From assembly GCA_037974965.1 (NCBI GenBank), contig JBBPFI010000010.1, positions 558,001-622,000 on the forward strand: DNA of 64,000 nt, read 5' to 3'. This document shows positions 36,089 through 48,747 of this stretch, in pieces. A program made the translations under genes and the position numbers. The notes beneath the pieces are model-generated. The model was given only the letters and a program-made list of their open reading frames with translations. It did not search any database and was not told the DNA's origin. The stretch's first letter is position 1. Every line of letters begins with the position of its first letter. The stretch comes from Dacryopinax spathularia. Lineage: Eukaryota > Basidiomycota > Dacrymycetes > Dacrymycetales > Dacrymycetaceae.

Positions 36089-37361
36089 ACCACATTTCTT
36101 GCGCAATGATATCTCGTCGTCTGTTTGCTTGTTGAGTTTCAAAGCTGCGCACCCTTGCACTGCGTACACCAGGAATCTCTCGGGGAGTAAGCAGCTCGGT
36201 TTCTTCTTCAGGCTCGAGCTCCGGTAGGTCGTCAACATCATGAGTGCGGATGAAGTTGTGCAATACTGCGCAGGCTGGAATAATTCGGGCTTGTGTATCC
36301 ATGGGATACTCGCTGCCATGCTGGACAATGCGAAAGCGTTTCTTGAAGATCCCAAAGGTGCGCTCAATAACATTGCGTGCTTGTGAGTGACGCAAGTTGA
36401 AGAGCTCTTTCGGATTAGATGGACTGCAAACAAGATCAACCTTGCGCAGGGTTTGCTGCATACAGGCACTCACCGTCCAGAGCGTGTAGCTGCCCATTCC
36501 CGCAAATGGTACCGTACACCACGGTATGGTATAAGCAGAGCATCACAGTGCGCAAAGCCAGCATCAGCCAAATAGTATTTCCCAGCTGGAATGACGAGAT
36601 CTTGACTGTGCGCATGGTCAAACAGCGCACTATCGGGAGCACTTCCTTCCCAGCCAGAAAGGATATAGCAAAACCGCATGTCAAAAGTGCATGCAGCAAG
36701 GACATTGAGGCTGAGTCCGCCTTTGCGATCTCGATAACGTGGCCGATCCCTTGCGCAAGGATTGGCTGTGATATGTGAGCCATCGATTGCTGCGAGGCAA
36801 TCCTTGAGGAAAGGATAGAGCTTCGGATCATCTTCAATTTCTCCGGGTGTATGGTTTTCAGGCAGTCGCACATAGGAGTTGTATATGACCGGCAAAGTCA
36901 GAATGCGGAGAACACGGTGAAAGACTCTGCGCAAGGTCAGCTTTACTCCTTGCGCAAGTTGCAGAACCATACTGAGATACGGTATCACCACTCCTCTGAA
37001 ATAGCTCTTGCAAGCCACGGTTTGAATCGCCTTTGCGCACAGCAACCAAAAAGAGCGCAACCTGTTCTTTCAACCCAACAAACCGGGTTGGACGGAGTCC
37101 ACCAATAGTGTATAACATTGCGCAAAGTTTCCGAAAGACGTGCTTGTGCATTCCGAGTGTGTCACGAATTCGAGAAGATGGTGCCTTCAACAGTTCTTCC
37201 ACCCATGCTGCACCGCTCCGTACTGAAGTATGTCGCAATTGCTTGTCCATGTACCGCTTCACATACAGCTCAGCAGCAGCAGATACAGCCGCCAGTGTAG
37301 CAAACCCTGCGCTATGTATGTACTGCCTGCGCAAGAGGACTTGCTTTGAGGAGACTGGCAT
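36051..37361 (-). CDS. PIF/Harbinger DDE transposase (HARBI1-like), first element
   Basis: Catalyses cutting and joining of the element. It starts MPVSSKQVLLRRQYIHSAGF and has HKHVFRKLCAMLYTIGGLRP and FLVAVRKGDSNRGLQELFQR, the helix-turn-helix part. An intron whose acceptor is CTTGCGCAG joins SGDTVSQ to VFHRVLRILTLPVIYN. The DDE core has CLAAIDGSHI (first Asp), KYYLADAGFAHCDALLIPYR (second Asp) and, after another intron, ELFNLRHSQARNVIERTFGI (Glu) and FKKRFRIV. The end, IPACAVLHNFIRTHD, is also family-typical. All three acidic residues are present and no break was seen in the spliced reading. Confidence 0.9.
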
Positions 37362-37816
37362 GGTGGTGATAATGTATGACGCGCAATGCGGAACTAAACA
37401 CGAACAGAATCTGAAGGGTTGCCGAACAGAACTAGGGTGCGGAGATCACGCAATCTTCAAGATCGTGATCTGGGGCAAAGTGCAGGTACCCAGATAGCAT
37501 CTTCAAGATCACGCTCTCTGGTTTCCGAACGGGCTCTAAGGGACAGGTTTCCCCCGCGTCTCGCGTCATCGGCACGTTGACTTGCAACCCCACCTTCTCC
37601 TATGACCTCTGTGCTTGGCATGCATATACCCAATACGGAATACAGCGCATGGCATTCCTCCGACCGGCTCTGCAATGTCCTCAACGAGTAGCGGAGGGCG
37701 AGGAACGAAGTGCCGGCGCGGGCGGACTTGGCATCATGCGCCCCGGCATATAGCTCGCTCGCTCTGCGCTGCTCGGGCAGACGGCACCTCGACGTCTCGC
37801 ATCTAGTTTCTCGACC

Positions 37817-38748
37817 ATGGTCGCACTAGCATTCTTCACTCTGGTCGTATCATTGTCTGCGAGGGCGTTGGCTCAATGCACGAGCAACGAGATCATTCCG
37901 GACTGGTACGGCACCTCAGAAGTCGTCTATGTTGGAGACCGCTTGTTTGACGCCGTCATCAACTCGAACCAATGCACACCGAGTAGTCTGATCACAGGCG
38001 ACGTGTATCTATACCGGCCTGGGGTGCGCATATACTTGCTCTGCTCCTCAGTATTCATGGATCACTGATCGATCTATAGGATGCCAGCTTCATCCCGCAG
38101 AAGGTCGGCTACTGGAACGGTCTTAACGCCTCTGACCCGCGCAACACAATCAACGCACCGAATGTACACCCGAAGGGTTACGGCTACCGCGTCGTGATCG
38201 TGCCGGACCGCCGCTCGCCTGCTCGCGAGCCTCAGCACAGCAACACCTTTGTCCTGATCAGCCAGGAATGGTTGGACCAGTCATACGACCAGGTCTTCTT
38301 GTGGGAGCCGACGAGTGCGTACGACGACACCAAGTGGTCCAGCACCGGGCAGCAGCTCCTCGCCTGGGACGACAGCAACACGAACTTCAACTCGTTCGAC
38401 GTTCTCCTGTATAAGTCGACCGACGTGACTTGGGGCCCGCTCTTCCTCACGCATGTCGACGGTGCCGCCTGCCCGAACTACTCCTGCGCGACAACGGAGT
38501 ACTACTTCACCTATCCTGGGAAACTGCCAGAGGGACCGGGGTATCAGGTCGTCTTCCAGACGAGCAAAGACAAGAAGGCAGAAGTGCTCGCTGTCTCCGG
38601 ATTGATCGACATTGTCGATTACCCAGTCGAGACGAATACATTGTGAGAATCCCTGTCACACCTTTTCCAAGAAATGCTCTGACTCCTTGGTAGCCCCTTC
38701 ACCTGGACACCTATCAAGACGCTTTCGAGCCAGCCGACGGGAAAATGA
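37817..38748 (+). CDS. Secreted protein family A, copy 1 (function unknown)
   Basis: Signal peptide MVALAFFTLVVSLSARALAQ, then CTSNEIIPDWYGTSEVVYVG and DRLFDAV. After an intron at the YLYRPG position it continues FIPQKVGYWNGLNASDPRNT and PKGYGYRVVIVPD. Later blocks are FDVLLYKSTDVTWGPLFLTH, CPNYSCATTEYYFTYPGKLP and GLIDIVDYPVETNTL. A second short intron leads to a final exon ending SSQPTGK. About 270 residues, with few but paired cysteines (CPNYSC). I do not recognise a named domain; the even beta-strand pattern suggests a beta-sandwich. It is paralogous to the gene at 40103-41037 with the same intron positions. Confidence 0.78.
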
Positions 38749-39214
38749 AGCAACGATGTGCATATATGCGCATATATGGCATGTTTCGCGCGCAGCGGAT
38801 TCATGGACTACTATGACAGGATGGACTGACTGTTTTTCTTGTTGCTTACGAATCTCGATGACTCTCATGATTGTTGTACGTGCATTGAAGTAGCTAAAAT
38901 TGTGAATCCAGTGCCGTTCTGCTGAAGCGACCGCAGTGCCGGTCAATCGTAGGCAGAATAGCCCACCGCTGGTATAGGACAATGCTCTGCTCTCCGCTAT
39001 CCACGGGGGCGCCGTCCAGTGCATCCTTGATGAAGGCGGAATATCGTTCGCCGCAGTTGACAGGACAGGAAGTAGTATTCGCCGGAGAATACTGGAGTGG
39101 CTCGCAATGCTGAACCAATGCTGAACCTCTGGGTCCCATGCGAAGCGACCAGGTCTATCGCGTTGGAGATGTGCGGGGCTCTGTCGATGATTGCTGGTCA
39201 AGCCAGAAAGGAAG

Positions 39215-39482
39215 ACTCTCTCAGTACACGACAATCTCCCCGAACGCGACTCTTACCGACCAATTCCAAGGTGTCATGACAAGCATCGTCGGAGTTGTCG
39301 ATCTGAATGGAGGAGCGTATCAAGTCATGATAGACGGCATCGCACACAGCGCATCCGGCACACGTACAACCTCGTAGCCGGAAACCCAACCTTGCGAGCT
39401 TTCGCCGAGGAACGCGACGATAATCAGGCACATACCGTCACGAGAACCAACCTTGGTCCGATTCTTACGGTGCAGGCGCTGT
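39215..39482 (+). pseudogene. Relic of family B (second module)
   Basis: The plus strand reads LSQYTTISPNATLTDQFQGV and GGAYQVMIDGIAHS, then in another frame TYNLVAGNPTLRAFAEERDD and HTVTRTNLGPILTVQAL. These match in order the second module of the family B genes at 43179 and 44735 (FPQYTTSTFGSTLTYRFKGV, YNPVAGDSTVLFFAQELNND, HTVTVTNLGKDLVIQTIQY). The copy has lost its first module and is frameshifted near 39355. It lies between the two family A genes, so the families are interleaved. Confidence 0.8.
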
Positions 39483-39499
39483 TTGCGCTCGCTTGTTCG

Positions 39500-40102
39500 T
39501 GACACGCAGTGAACTAGCGATCCGAGGGAGATGGCCGTAACGATGAACGATTACAGTTGATGGCTATTACTTTCTGCCTATCATCTTCCACTATGCAGGA
39601 AATGTTGGGGTGACTCCGGAAGCAGTGTTTCAACAGCGAGATAGAAGAAGCTCAGAACGTCGCAATCAGGTATAGAATCGAGACGGAACACATTCTAGCT
39701 TGGGAAATCGGCTCTGAGGCTAGTCGACAATCGGCTGATGGGTCGCCGTACCGAGGTTCGGTGGGTTCGAGGGAAAAGAGGCGCGCGCACCGCCTCAACG
39801 GAAAGGGGAGATAGCCGTCTCTCTCGCATCAACATCTTGCACGTTGTAAATGACATGCGCGCTAGAAGAAGCACGCGACAGCACCAGTTGCTGTCTGCGT
39901 GCTATTTCAAGCCCTGCTGCTTGAACGGGAATGTCTATGGTGCTTCTCCGACGAAGTCGCGCTTGCTTACAATGTCTGGCTGCACCTTCCCGCTTGTCTC
40001 GGCCTTTCAAGGTGACATCTAAGCTATAAAGGGCGCCTACGTTTTTGCACTCGATCGACCTGAGCCCAGCAATTGAACAAGCACCTCGAGACTTCAATAG
40101 CC
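39500..40102. other. Upstream region of family A copy 2, no gene seen
   Basis: About 600 bases. A TATA-like CTATAAAGGG at 40024-40033 lies about 75 bases before the start codon of the next gene. Confidence 0.45.
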
Positions 40103-41037
40103 ATGTTTTCTCAACTTACCGCACTCGCTGTCCTCTCTGTGCTTGGCGTGCGGGCTTTGCCGGCATGTACCTATACTGCACTCTTCCCAGACTTTTACGG
40201 GTCATCCGAGGTCGTATACGTCGGAGATCGTCTCTTCGATGCCGATGGCGATAGCTCGCAGTGCACGCCTGTCAGCGAGCTTGTCACGGGGCCCGTTTAC
40301 CTGTATCGTCCTGGCGTGAGTGACAATATCCCAAGAGACGTTTAGCACCCGAGACTGACGTTCTACAGGATCTATCCTTCTTACCACAAAAGGTAGGATA
40401 TTGGAACGGCCTTAACTCATCCGATCCGACCAACACGATCCTCGCCCCCGACGTCAACCCCAAGGGCTATGGATACCGCGTCGTCATCGAACCGGATCTG
40501 AACTGGCCTTCAAAGACACCGCAAGTCAGCAACACGTTCCCCATCGTCTCTAACGAATGGTTCGACGAGAGCTACGACCAAATCCTGCTCACCGCCCCTG
40601 ATCCGGTGTACGACAACACCAAGTGGGATAGCACTGGCAAGCAGCTTCTTGCGTTCCAAGATACTTCCCTCCAATTCGACTCGTTCGATGTCCTCCTCTA
40701 CAAGTCTACCGATGTGACATGGGGCCCGCTGTTCCTCGCGCACGTCACGAACGCCTCGTGCCCCAACTATTCATGCGCCACCACGGAGGTCTACATCGAA
40801 TATCCGGGAAGACTACCCGAAGGAAAGGGCTATCAGGTCGTTCTGCAGACGTCCGTACAGAACAAGGCGCAGATCATCGCAGAGACCGGCTTGATTGAGA
40901 TCGTCGACTATCCGGTTACGACCAACACTTTGTAAGCACCCTAGCACTCAGTGCCTCTCCCGCTCGCTAATGACTTCGTTAGCCCGTACCCGTATAGCCC
41001 CATCAAGACCGTTGAGGCTGCTCCAACCGGTAAATAA
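40103..41037 (+). CDS. Secreted protein family A, copy 2 (function unknown)
   Basis: Signal peptide MFSQLTALAVLSVLGVRALP, then ACTYTALFPDFYGSSEVVYV and GDRLFDADGDSSQC. The intron after YLYRPG is at the same place as in copy 1. The chain continues LSFLPQKVGYWNGLNSSDPT, PKGYGYRVVIEPDLNW, VSNEWFDESYDQILL, FDVLLYKSTDVTWGPLFLAH, CPNYSCATTEVYIEYPGRLP and VQNKAQIIAETGLIEIVDYP. The final short exon ends EAAPTGK, again like copy 1. By eye the two proteins are about 60 percent identical. I cannot name a function; secretion is the only firm inference. Confidence 0.8.
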
Positions 41038-41854
41038 GGCCAGACTCCGCTTATCATGAATTTTCTAGGACGACCGTTACGCTACTGATGATTCGATCTT
41101 GTCTTGTTTGTTTGGATTAGGCCTCATATAATGATTCGCATTCGCTTTCCTCGCAGTATATGTAGTCACGCGAACAGCTGGTGCGTGCTGTTGGAGGAGA
41201 GGGGCGACTTCATATTCGGTCGTAATTCGATTGGTCCATGGGCGGATGTATGAGATGTGCCACTGAGCGGTTCTGATGCCAACTTGCCTTATCTCCCAGT
41301 CAAAGTCTCTTGCCTCTTGTGGGTTCCACTTCCAATTCCCCGATTACGTGACGACCGCGTGACATGAAATGGTCCGTGCACGTCAGGAACAAGAAGCGCG
41401 CAGGGGACGAAAAGAAGCGCCCATTTGCACCGCCTCAGCCGTACTTGCAGCTTCTCCAGGCCCGTCCCTTTCGGACCACCTTGGATCAACCTTCACCATC
41501 ACCATGCCCTGCTACCTCATTGCTCCTTGTGCTTTTTGACCTCAGTGCTCTAAAGCTCTAGCCGAGAAGGCGCTACGCAAAGTCTTCGACTGTAATCTAT
41601 CCGGAACTTTTTCGCCGGCGTTCGGCCTGGACCAACGTCTCGTCAACCCAACGATCGCGAAGATGTGGCAGTCCCGGCACGCCGCGGAACCAATGGCCGC
41701 CGGTCTACTTCATCATAGTCTTCTTACCGAGATTGCTGGTGCCACCCTATAATGCTAATACCTGGCATTGAGGTGCCCATCCGCACTTGCCCTCCTGTCC
41801 TCGCCGATCGCCCGATTTTGCTCTGAACATGGTAAGCAGCGATGATCTTCTTGG
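41038..41854. other. Intergenic region, no gene supported
   Basis: About 800 bases after family A copy 2; only short frames without motifs. Confidence 0.4.
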
Positions 41855-42176
41855 ACATACTCCTATCAGTCGGCTCATAAGCGGCTCGCTTTGCCTGTAC
41901 TACAGCGCGCGCAAGCGATCTAGACGGACACGGCGCACGACGCTCAAGAGGGGCACTGATCCGCTCATTTTGCCACGAAAGTCGGCTATTGACATGCCGC
42001 TAGCCTGTCTGATCGGGGCAGTGTGTCCGGGCGCCCGAGTCCGACCAGATGAACTTCGCCGCCGATCGCTCTGTAAGCGAGAACGTAGCAATCTACACCC
42101 CGAGACGGCGCAAGACACCGACACTTCGATTGTCCGTGAGTATCGTTCGACGAGAGCAAGATCGATGTTGAACACG
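41855..42176 (+). pseudogene. Relic of secreted protein family A
   Basis: HTPISRLISGSLCLYYSA on the plus strand lines up with CTPVSELVTGPVYLYRPG of family A copy 2. A little further, LPRKVGY precedes a stop where the intact genes read LPQKVGYWNG, and near 42140-42160 the DNA keeps TTCGACGAGAGC from the WFDESYDQ block. The pieces come in the right order, with stops and shifts between them. It is a heavily decayed third copy of family A, just upstream of the family B genes. The remaining kilobase to 43178 shows no gene. Confidence 0.65.
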
Positions 42177-43178
42177 CAGCAGGTAGCCATGCGCAAACTG
42201 CTCCTACGAGATCAGCGCTGTATCTCGAGCATCGGAGCGTGTTGCTCATGGGTGGATATCATCTCGCTTTGCCGAGCAAGCAGGAGTCTTCGCCGGACTA
42301 TACTGACCGAGGCAGAAATCTTTCGCCAGCTTATGTCGGTTCATGTTTTGGATGCGATGCGCGATCTATCGATCCATCGCGGCTCACACAAGGACTTGGT
42401 GCTTTTACCGGTGCTTTGAATCTTGACAATAGCACGAACTTGATTGCGCATGCACAACGCTTACTACTAGAGCGGGATGCTGAACATCGCTGTTGAACAA
42501 AACAGCCTATGACTTGCCTTGGTGATGACTTGCAGTATACGCGCGGCCCATTCAGTCCGATGGAGTCGGCGATGATACCGGAGCGAGTACCGGACAAAGA
42601 TGGACCTTGCCCTTCCCGCTGCAGCACAATCGTTCGCTCATGGGATGCTCTGCCTGGACCACGATGTTACAACGCCACAGAGAGTTCTTGGCGCCCCGTA
42701 CGTCATTAAATTCCACGTGGAACAATGCCGGTCATATAAGGGCGTCTTCCATTCCTGGAATGTTCCGCACAATGCGGCGCACCCTGACGCATCTCCGCAT
42801 CCGGCTTCCACCCCTTGCACCGCCTAAGGCACAGTCTTTTTGGCCGAGTACCGTACGGCAAAGACTCGGGCTGAAGATGACAATCCTGTGCTTACAATAT
42901 TATGTACGCAAGATCCACACATGCCGCGATTCCGATTCCCCGGGGTTACTCAATGTGCTCAGGTACTGTCCGGTGCAAGCGGACGTAACGCGTCTTGTCT
43001 CACTCTGTCAGCTGGAGCAACTGGTTTCCCATAAAAGGCGGGAGACGAAGGACCTGTCTCGGTTCTCAACAAGCCCTTTTCGTCTCCCCTCCAAGCCCGG
43101 CGGTTCCCAACTAAACCAACTCCTTGCAGTTTCCGACATCCATCTAGCTTAACTTTGCCCTAATCTGCTCAACCGAAA

Positions 43179-44074
43179 ATGTCGGAATACGTCACCGGAC
43201 TTTTCGCCAACTCTCCCCTGCTGACCTACTCTCCTCCTGTCGGTTCTGATGTGTCCAAGGGCTGGGTCAACAAGCCTTTTGTCGACGCAGAAGACCAATA
43301 TGTTACGTCAGCACCCAAAGCCTCGGTCTCCTTCGACTTCTACGGAGATCAGTTTGAACTGTCTGGCTCGCTGACCCCACCCGCGGATAACGCGCCTCCC
43401 TGCGACTTCAACGTGACTGTCAATGGTGAACTGCAACACGTGTCGTCCTACTACAACCCCTACTCTCTGCCTCTCGGACAATACCACGTTGAAGTAACGT
43501 TCTTCTGCGGGCAACCAGGCCAACAGGCGTCCTTCGATGGCCCGGCATTTGTGGAAACCCAAGGAACGACCCTTATGTAAGTCTCCTGTCAAGGATCTGA
43601 TAGGTGTTATTAAGCCCGCTCTCTTCAGGACCGTCACGAACCCTTACCTGAATGCATCTCAAATCCAGACATACGGCCCGTGGAAGGAGGAGGACACATA
43701 CCAGGTAAGCTAAAGGCCTTACCGGGTGAGCGACGGTATCTTATACCGGAATTCAGGAATACTTTGCGATGACATTCCCTCAATACACAACATCGACTTT
43801 CGGCTCCACCCTGACATACCGCTTCAAGGGCGTACACACCATCATCTACGGCGCGGTCGGACCTCAAGGCGGCGACTACCTGGTCACTCTTGACGGCATC
43901 CCGCAGCCCCTGCGCAGCACCTACAATCCAGTTGCCGGCGACTCCACTGTTCTGTTCTTCGCTCAGGAGCTCAACAACGACAAGACGCATACTGTTACGG
44001 TCACCAACCTTGGGAAGGATCTTGTCATTCAGACGATTCAGTATACCGAGTTCTTCCCGCTTACGAGCAATTAG
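43179..44074 (+). CDS. Family B protein, copy 1: two beta-sandwich-like modules (function unknown)
   Basis: It starts MSEYVTGLFANSPLLTYSPP, with no obvious signal peptide. The first module has PKASVSFDFYGDQFELSGSL, CDFNVTVNGELQHVSSYYNP and LGQYHVEVTFFCGQPGQQAS. A short intron (GTAAGT at 43578) leads to a linker exon, VTNPYLNASQIQTYGPWKEE. The second module begins EYFAMTFPQYTTSTFGSTLT, then YRFKGVHTIIYGAVGPQGGD, YLVTLDGIPQPLRSTYNPVA and HTVTVTNLGKDLVIQTIQY. The pattern GSTxxYxFxGxxxxIYGAxxPxGGxYxVxLDG recurs widely in basidiomycete proteins and looks like a galactose-binding-like beta sandwich; the carbohydrate role is inference. Confidence 0.8.
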
Positions 44075-44734
44075 AGGACTGGTGTGATCGAAGGGATTGA
44101 AACTTTCTATTTACGAGCAACGCTCACGGACCTTTTCATGTTGTATTTCGATTAGGCATATGATAATCACGCTTCTTACGACATATTTTTCATCTACCCA
44201 TATCTATCGTGGATGCCCTATCAGGTAGTCTTGAACTCGTACCTGGTTCAGCTCGCCCAATGAGATTCTGTGAGCTTCTCTCACCCAGCAGGTTATTGCA
44301 GCAGCTTATGTCAGCACGATGTTCTTTACGCGAGGGCACCCAGCGCAGAACGACTTTGTCGACCGCCCCTCTCCTCTAGGGCTTGAACAATCCAAAGTCC
44401 AAATCGGCCAACTTCCAGACCGTCGTCCATCACCCTATGCTGATACTTCGCTCTCCTGGCTTTTCGTCTTCTTAAGACGAACACATCAGCCCGAGAATGT
44501 GCCTCTCACACGAGGATCACCAAAAAGGCGGTTTGCACGCGGGTGACCGCGGTTATCTAGCCAGTGCGATCCCTCTCTTTGGGACATCAGCTCTATAAGA
44601 CGTCGTGCGGGCAGCCGCAGTCGAGCTTGTAGCAGTACGGCACGAGACTGAACCGAAGTCTGAGAGTTTATGTGCTCTTCCGTGCTGTTTACTTCCCAGC
44701 GCTCTCTCCCCTGCCATCTACAGCCGCTGCATTC

Positions 44735-45615
44735 ATGGCACTATATGTCACGAATCTCTTTGCCAACTCTCCATTGCTGACCTACTCTCCGCCCGTCGGA
44801 CTTGACCCTTCCAGAGGATGGATGAACAAGCCCTTTTCTGGGGCCGAAGACCAATATATCACATCCGCTCCCAAGGCTTCAGTTTCATTCCACTTCTACG
44901 GCGACCAATTCCAACTCTCCGGTAATCTTGCGGCGAGCTCTGACTATGTCGTCCCACCGTGCGATTTCAACATCACGATCAACGGTCAGCTTCAGTACGT
45001 TGAATCGTACTACGATCCATTCAACGACCTGTTTCTCGGACACTATCATGTGGAGGTCACGTTCTTCTGCCCGCGACCGGGACAACAAGCTTCTTTTGCT
45101 GGACCTGGGTTTGTCGAAACTCAGACTACCAATCTTGGGTCTGTCTCGTGCTTCTCTGAGGAACTGTTCATTGAAAGCCGGTGAAGTTACCAGACCAACA
45201 CATTCTTGGACTCGTCTCAAATCCAGGCTGATGGTGGCTGGCAGGAGCAAGAAGTCTATCAGGTAGTCAAAGGCGGGAGCCACAGTCACGCCGTGCTGAT
45301 TTGCGTATGCAGGTGTATTTCGCCAAGTATTTCCCGCAGTACACCACAACAACAGTCGGCTCGACGCTTTCGTACCAGTTCAAGGGCGTCCGTACGATCA
45401 TCTATGGAGCTGTTGGTCCAGTCGGGGGCGAGTTCATCGTTAGCCTGAACGACGTCGTACAGCCCGTTCGCAGCACCTACAACCCCGTCGCTGGGGATGT
45501 GACGGTGCTTTTCTTCGCACAAGAGCTGGCTAACGACAAAGAGCATATTGTCGCCCTAGCCTGCATCGGTGGGAATCTCACTATCCAAGCTATCCAATAC
45601 ACCGTGCTGTACTGA
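44735..45615 (+). CDS. Family B protein, copy 2: two beta-sandwich-like modules (function unknown)
   Basis: It starts MALYVTNLFANSPLLTYSPP, nearly the same as copy 1. The first module is PKASVSFHFYGDQFQLSGNL, CDFNITINGQLQYVESYYDP and YHVEVTFFCPRPGQQASFAG. After the first intron come SVTNTFLDSSQIQADGGW and, after another, VYFAKYFPQYTTTTVGSTLS. The second module is FKGVRTIIYGAVGPVGGEFI, VSLNDVVQPVRSTYNPVAGD, TVLFFAQELANDKEHIVALA and IGGNLTIQAIQYTVLY, where it ends. A TATA-like CTATAAGACG lies near 44593-44602. Exon layout matches copy 1, so this is a recent tandem duplicate. Confidence 0.8.
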
Positions 45616-46034
45616 ACCCGGGGGAGCTAGCTGGAAGGGAGCTTCAGCGGTACTCCGTTCCCGAGTTATTGTAATTGGCGGTTTGCATGTTTACGTGCAA
45701 TGAATGTTGGCCGAGTAGGATGGTCGTACGCGAGCGGTAGAACTCGCACTGCCTATGAGCGCGGAGAGGCGCGAGAACCGCGCTAACATCTTCTTGTCTC
45801 GGAACATGCCGCGACGCTCCGCTAGTATCGGACGAAATGGACATCGTTGCTTCTTTTTACGCCACATTCTGATCGGGACGACTACCATCATTGTCCAGTT
45901 CACTTCTACAAAGGCGAGGTCCGTACGTCTCCGCCAGGACACATAAGTAGGCGTTAGGCGATGGATAGCGGATGGATGTTAGAACACGCCCTTCTGGAAG
46001 TAACACCTGCAAAGCAACGTAAACACGATCACCA

Positions 46035-47085
46035 ATGGCAGCTTGGCAAGAAGCGACTCCCACACCAGTAGCTGGCTCCCCCCTCCTCACATTCTCCCCA
46101 TCCGTGGGAACCGACCCCTCCACTGGCTGGGTGTTCAACATGCCCTTCCCCGGGAGCGGACCAGCATACTCCACCTCCCTCCCCAGAGCGTCAGTCTCGT
46201 TTGACTTCTACGGCAACAACTTCGAGACGACCGGCTTGCTCGCTCCCCCCGTTGCTGACCCGCCTCCGGCATGCTGGACGAATACGACGATCAACGGGGT
46301 GTTGCAGCAGCATCCGTATGGGTACAACTATTTCTTACCGATAGGGCAGTATCACGTCGAGGTCGAGTTCTTTTGTCCTGAAGAAGGCCAGGAAGCGTGG
46401 TTCCATTTCGTCGAGTTCTTGGACAATTCGCCGGCATGCACGTAAGTTGAGTTCAGTTATAATTTGCCTTTCCCAGCCAGGCGGACCTGACTTTGACCTC
46501 ACAGCACCTCGACATCCTATTATCTCCCGTATAGCGAGCTGCATACCATCGGCCAGTGGAGCACGGAGCCTATCACCATAGTCAGCGTTAACATCAGAGA
46601 CCGAGCATGCTGAAGAAGCTGACATTGTAACGCAGGAAAACTTCGGCAGTGACGCACCTAACTTCACACAATATACCTCCCATACGGTACGTCGACTCCG
46701 AGATCTCAACCAATCAGGATGACGCCTGATGGCTCAAACCGGTGCAGTTCGGTTCCACACTCGAGTACTCCTTCGTCGGTAGCGAGACCCAGATATTCGG
46801 CGCGATCGTCCCCGATGGATCGGACTACATCGTCACCCTGGACGGACGGCCATCCCCCGTATACTCGACGAAGAATACCGTCTTTCCGGCTGGGTACGGG
46901 GATGGCACTGTCCTGTGGTTTGCGGAACAGCTGGCGAATACGACTCATTTTGTGACGATCACGAACTTGGGGAGCGATCTTAGGATACAGGTCGTCCAGT
47001 ACACAACGCTGTGGGTCTCTCTCAGCGATGACAGGATATGCAAAGCTCACCATCGTCCAGGTCTCCTATGGTACCGTGCGAATAG
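46035..47085 (+). CDS. Family B protein, copy 3, diverged (function unknown)
   Basis: It starts MAAWQEATPTPVAGSPLLTF, then SPSVGTDPSTGWVFNMPFPG and PRASVSFDFYGNNFETTGLL, the first module, with NTTINGVLQQHPYGYNYFLP and GQYHVEVEFFCPEEGQEAWF. Linker exons between about 46440 and 46740 are short and less certain. The second module begins QFGSTLEYSFVGSETQIFGA, then VPDGSDYIVTLDGRPSPVYS, LWFAEQLANTTHFVTITNLG and LRIQVVQYTTL. A 50-base GTGGGT...CCAG intron near 47011-47060 would give a short last exon ending at a TAG at 47083-47085; this end is my best guess. It has the same two-module plan as copies 1 and 2 but much lower identity. Confidence 0.68.
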
Positions 47086-47311
47086 ACCGGGAAGGGAGCG
47101 GTCGCCGATCATTCATATTAGCGAGACGCTTTCCGCATCCGCAGAGAGAAGTGTTGTTCAAGTTCTCGTATTACCGAATAAGAAACGCAGAAGTACATGC
47201 TCCCGCATTCGTCTCTGTATGCTGTTGTGCATAGCCCACGTCGCGCCCGGGGGTTGCCCAGAAGGTCATGGGTTGATGATGATGTTCCCAAGCGCGTCCA
47301 ATGTGGCGCGA

Positions 47312-48747
<1,436 letters not shown>

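Larger units (their letters stand above)
34728..37536. mobile_element. PIF/Harbinger DNA transposon, complete-looking, 2,809 bases
   Basis: Terminal inverted repeats start GAGCCCGTTCGG at both ends: 12 identical bases, then a looser match. The element is flanked by TAA (34725-34727 and 37537-37539), the three-base TWA duplication of the family. It encodes the two standard proteins, a SANT/Myb-like DNA-binding protein on the plus strand and a DDE transposase on the minus strand, arranged tail to tail. Both frames read through their spliced exons without an obvious break, so the copy may be young. About 19 copies of the hexamer TGCGCA lie inside, several as full ACCTTGCGCAAGGT palindromes (34932-34945, 35571-35584, 35983-35996). 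Confidence 0.9.

Noticed and set aside
38894-39139. Minus-strand frame with several cysteines and prolines next to the family B relic
   Set aside because: No match to family A, family B or any domain I know; probably chance.
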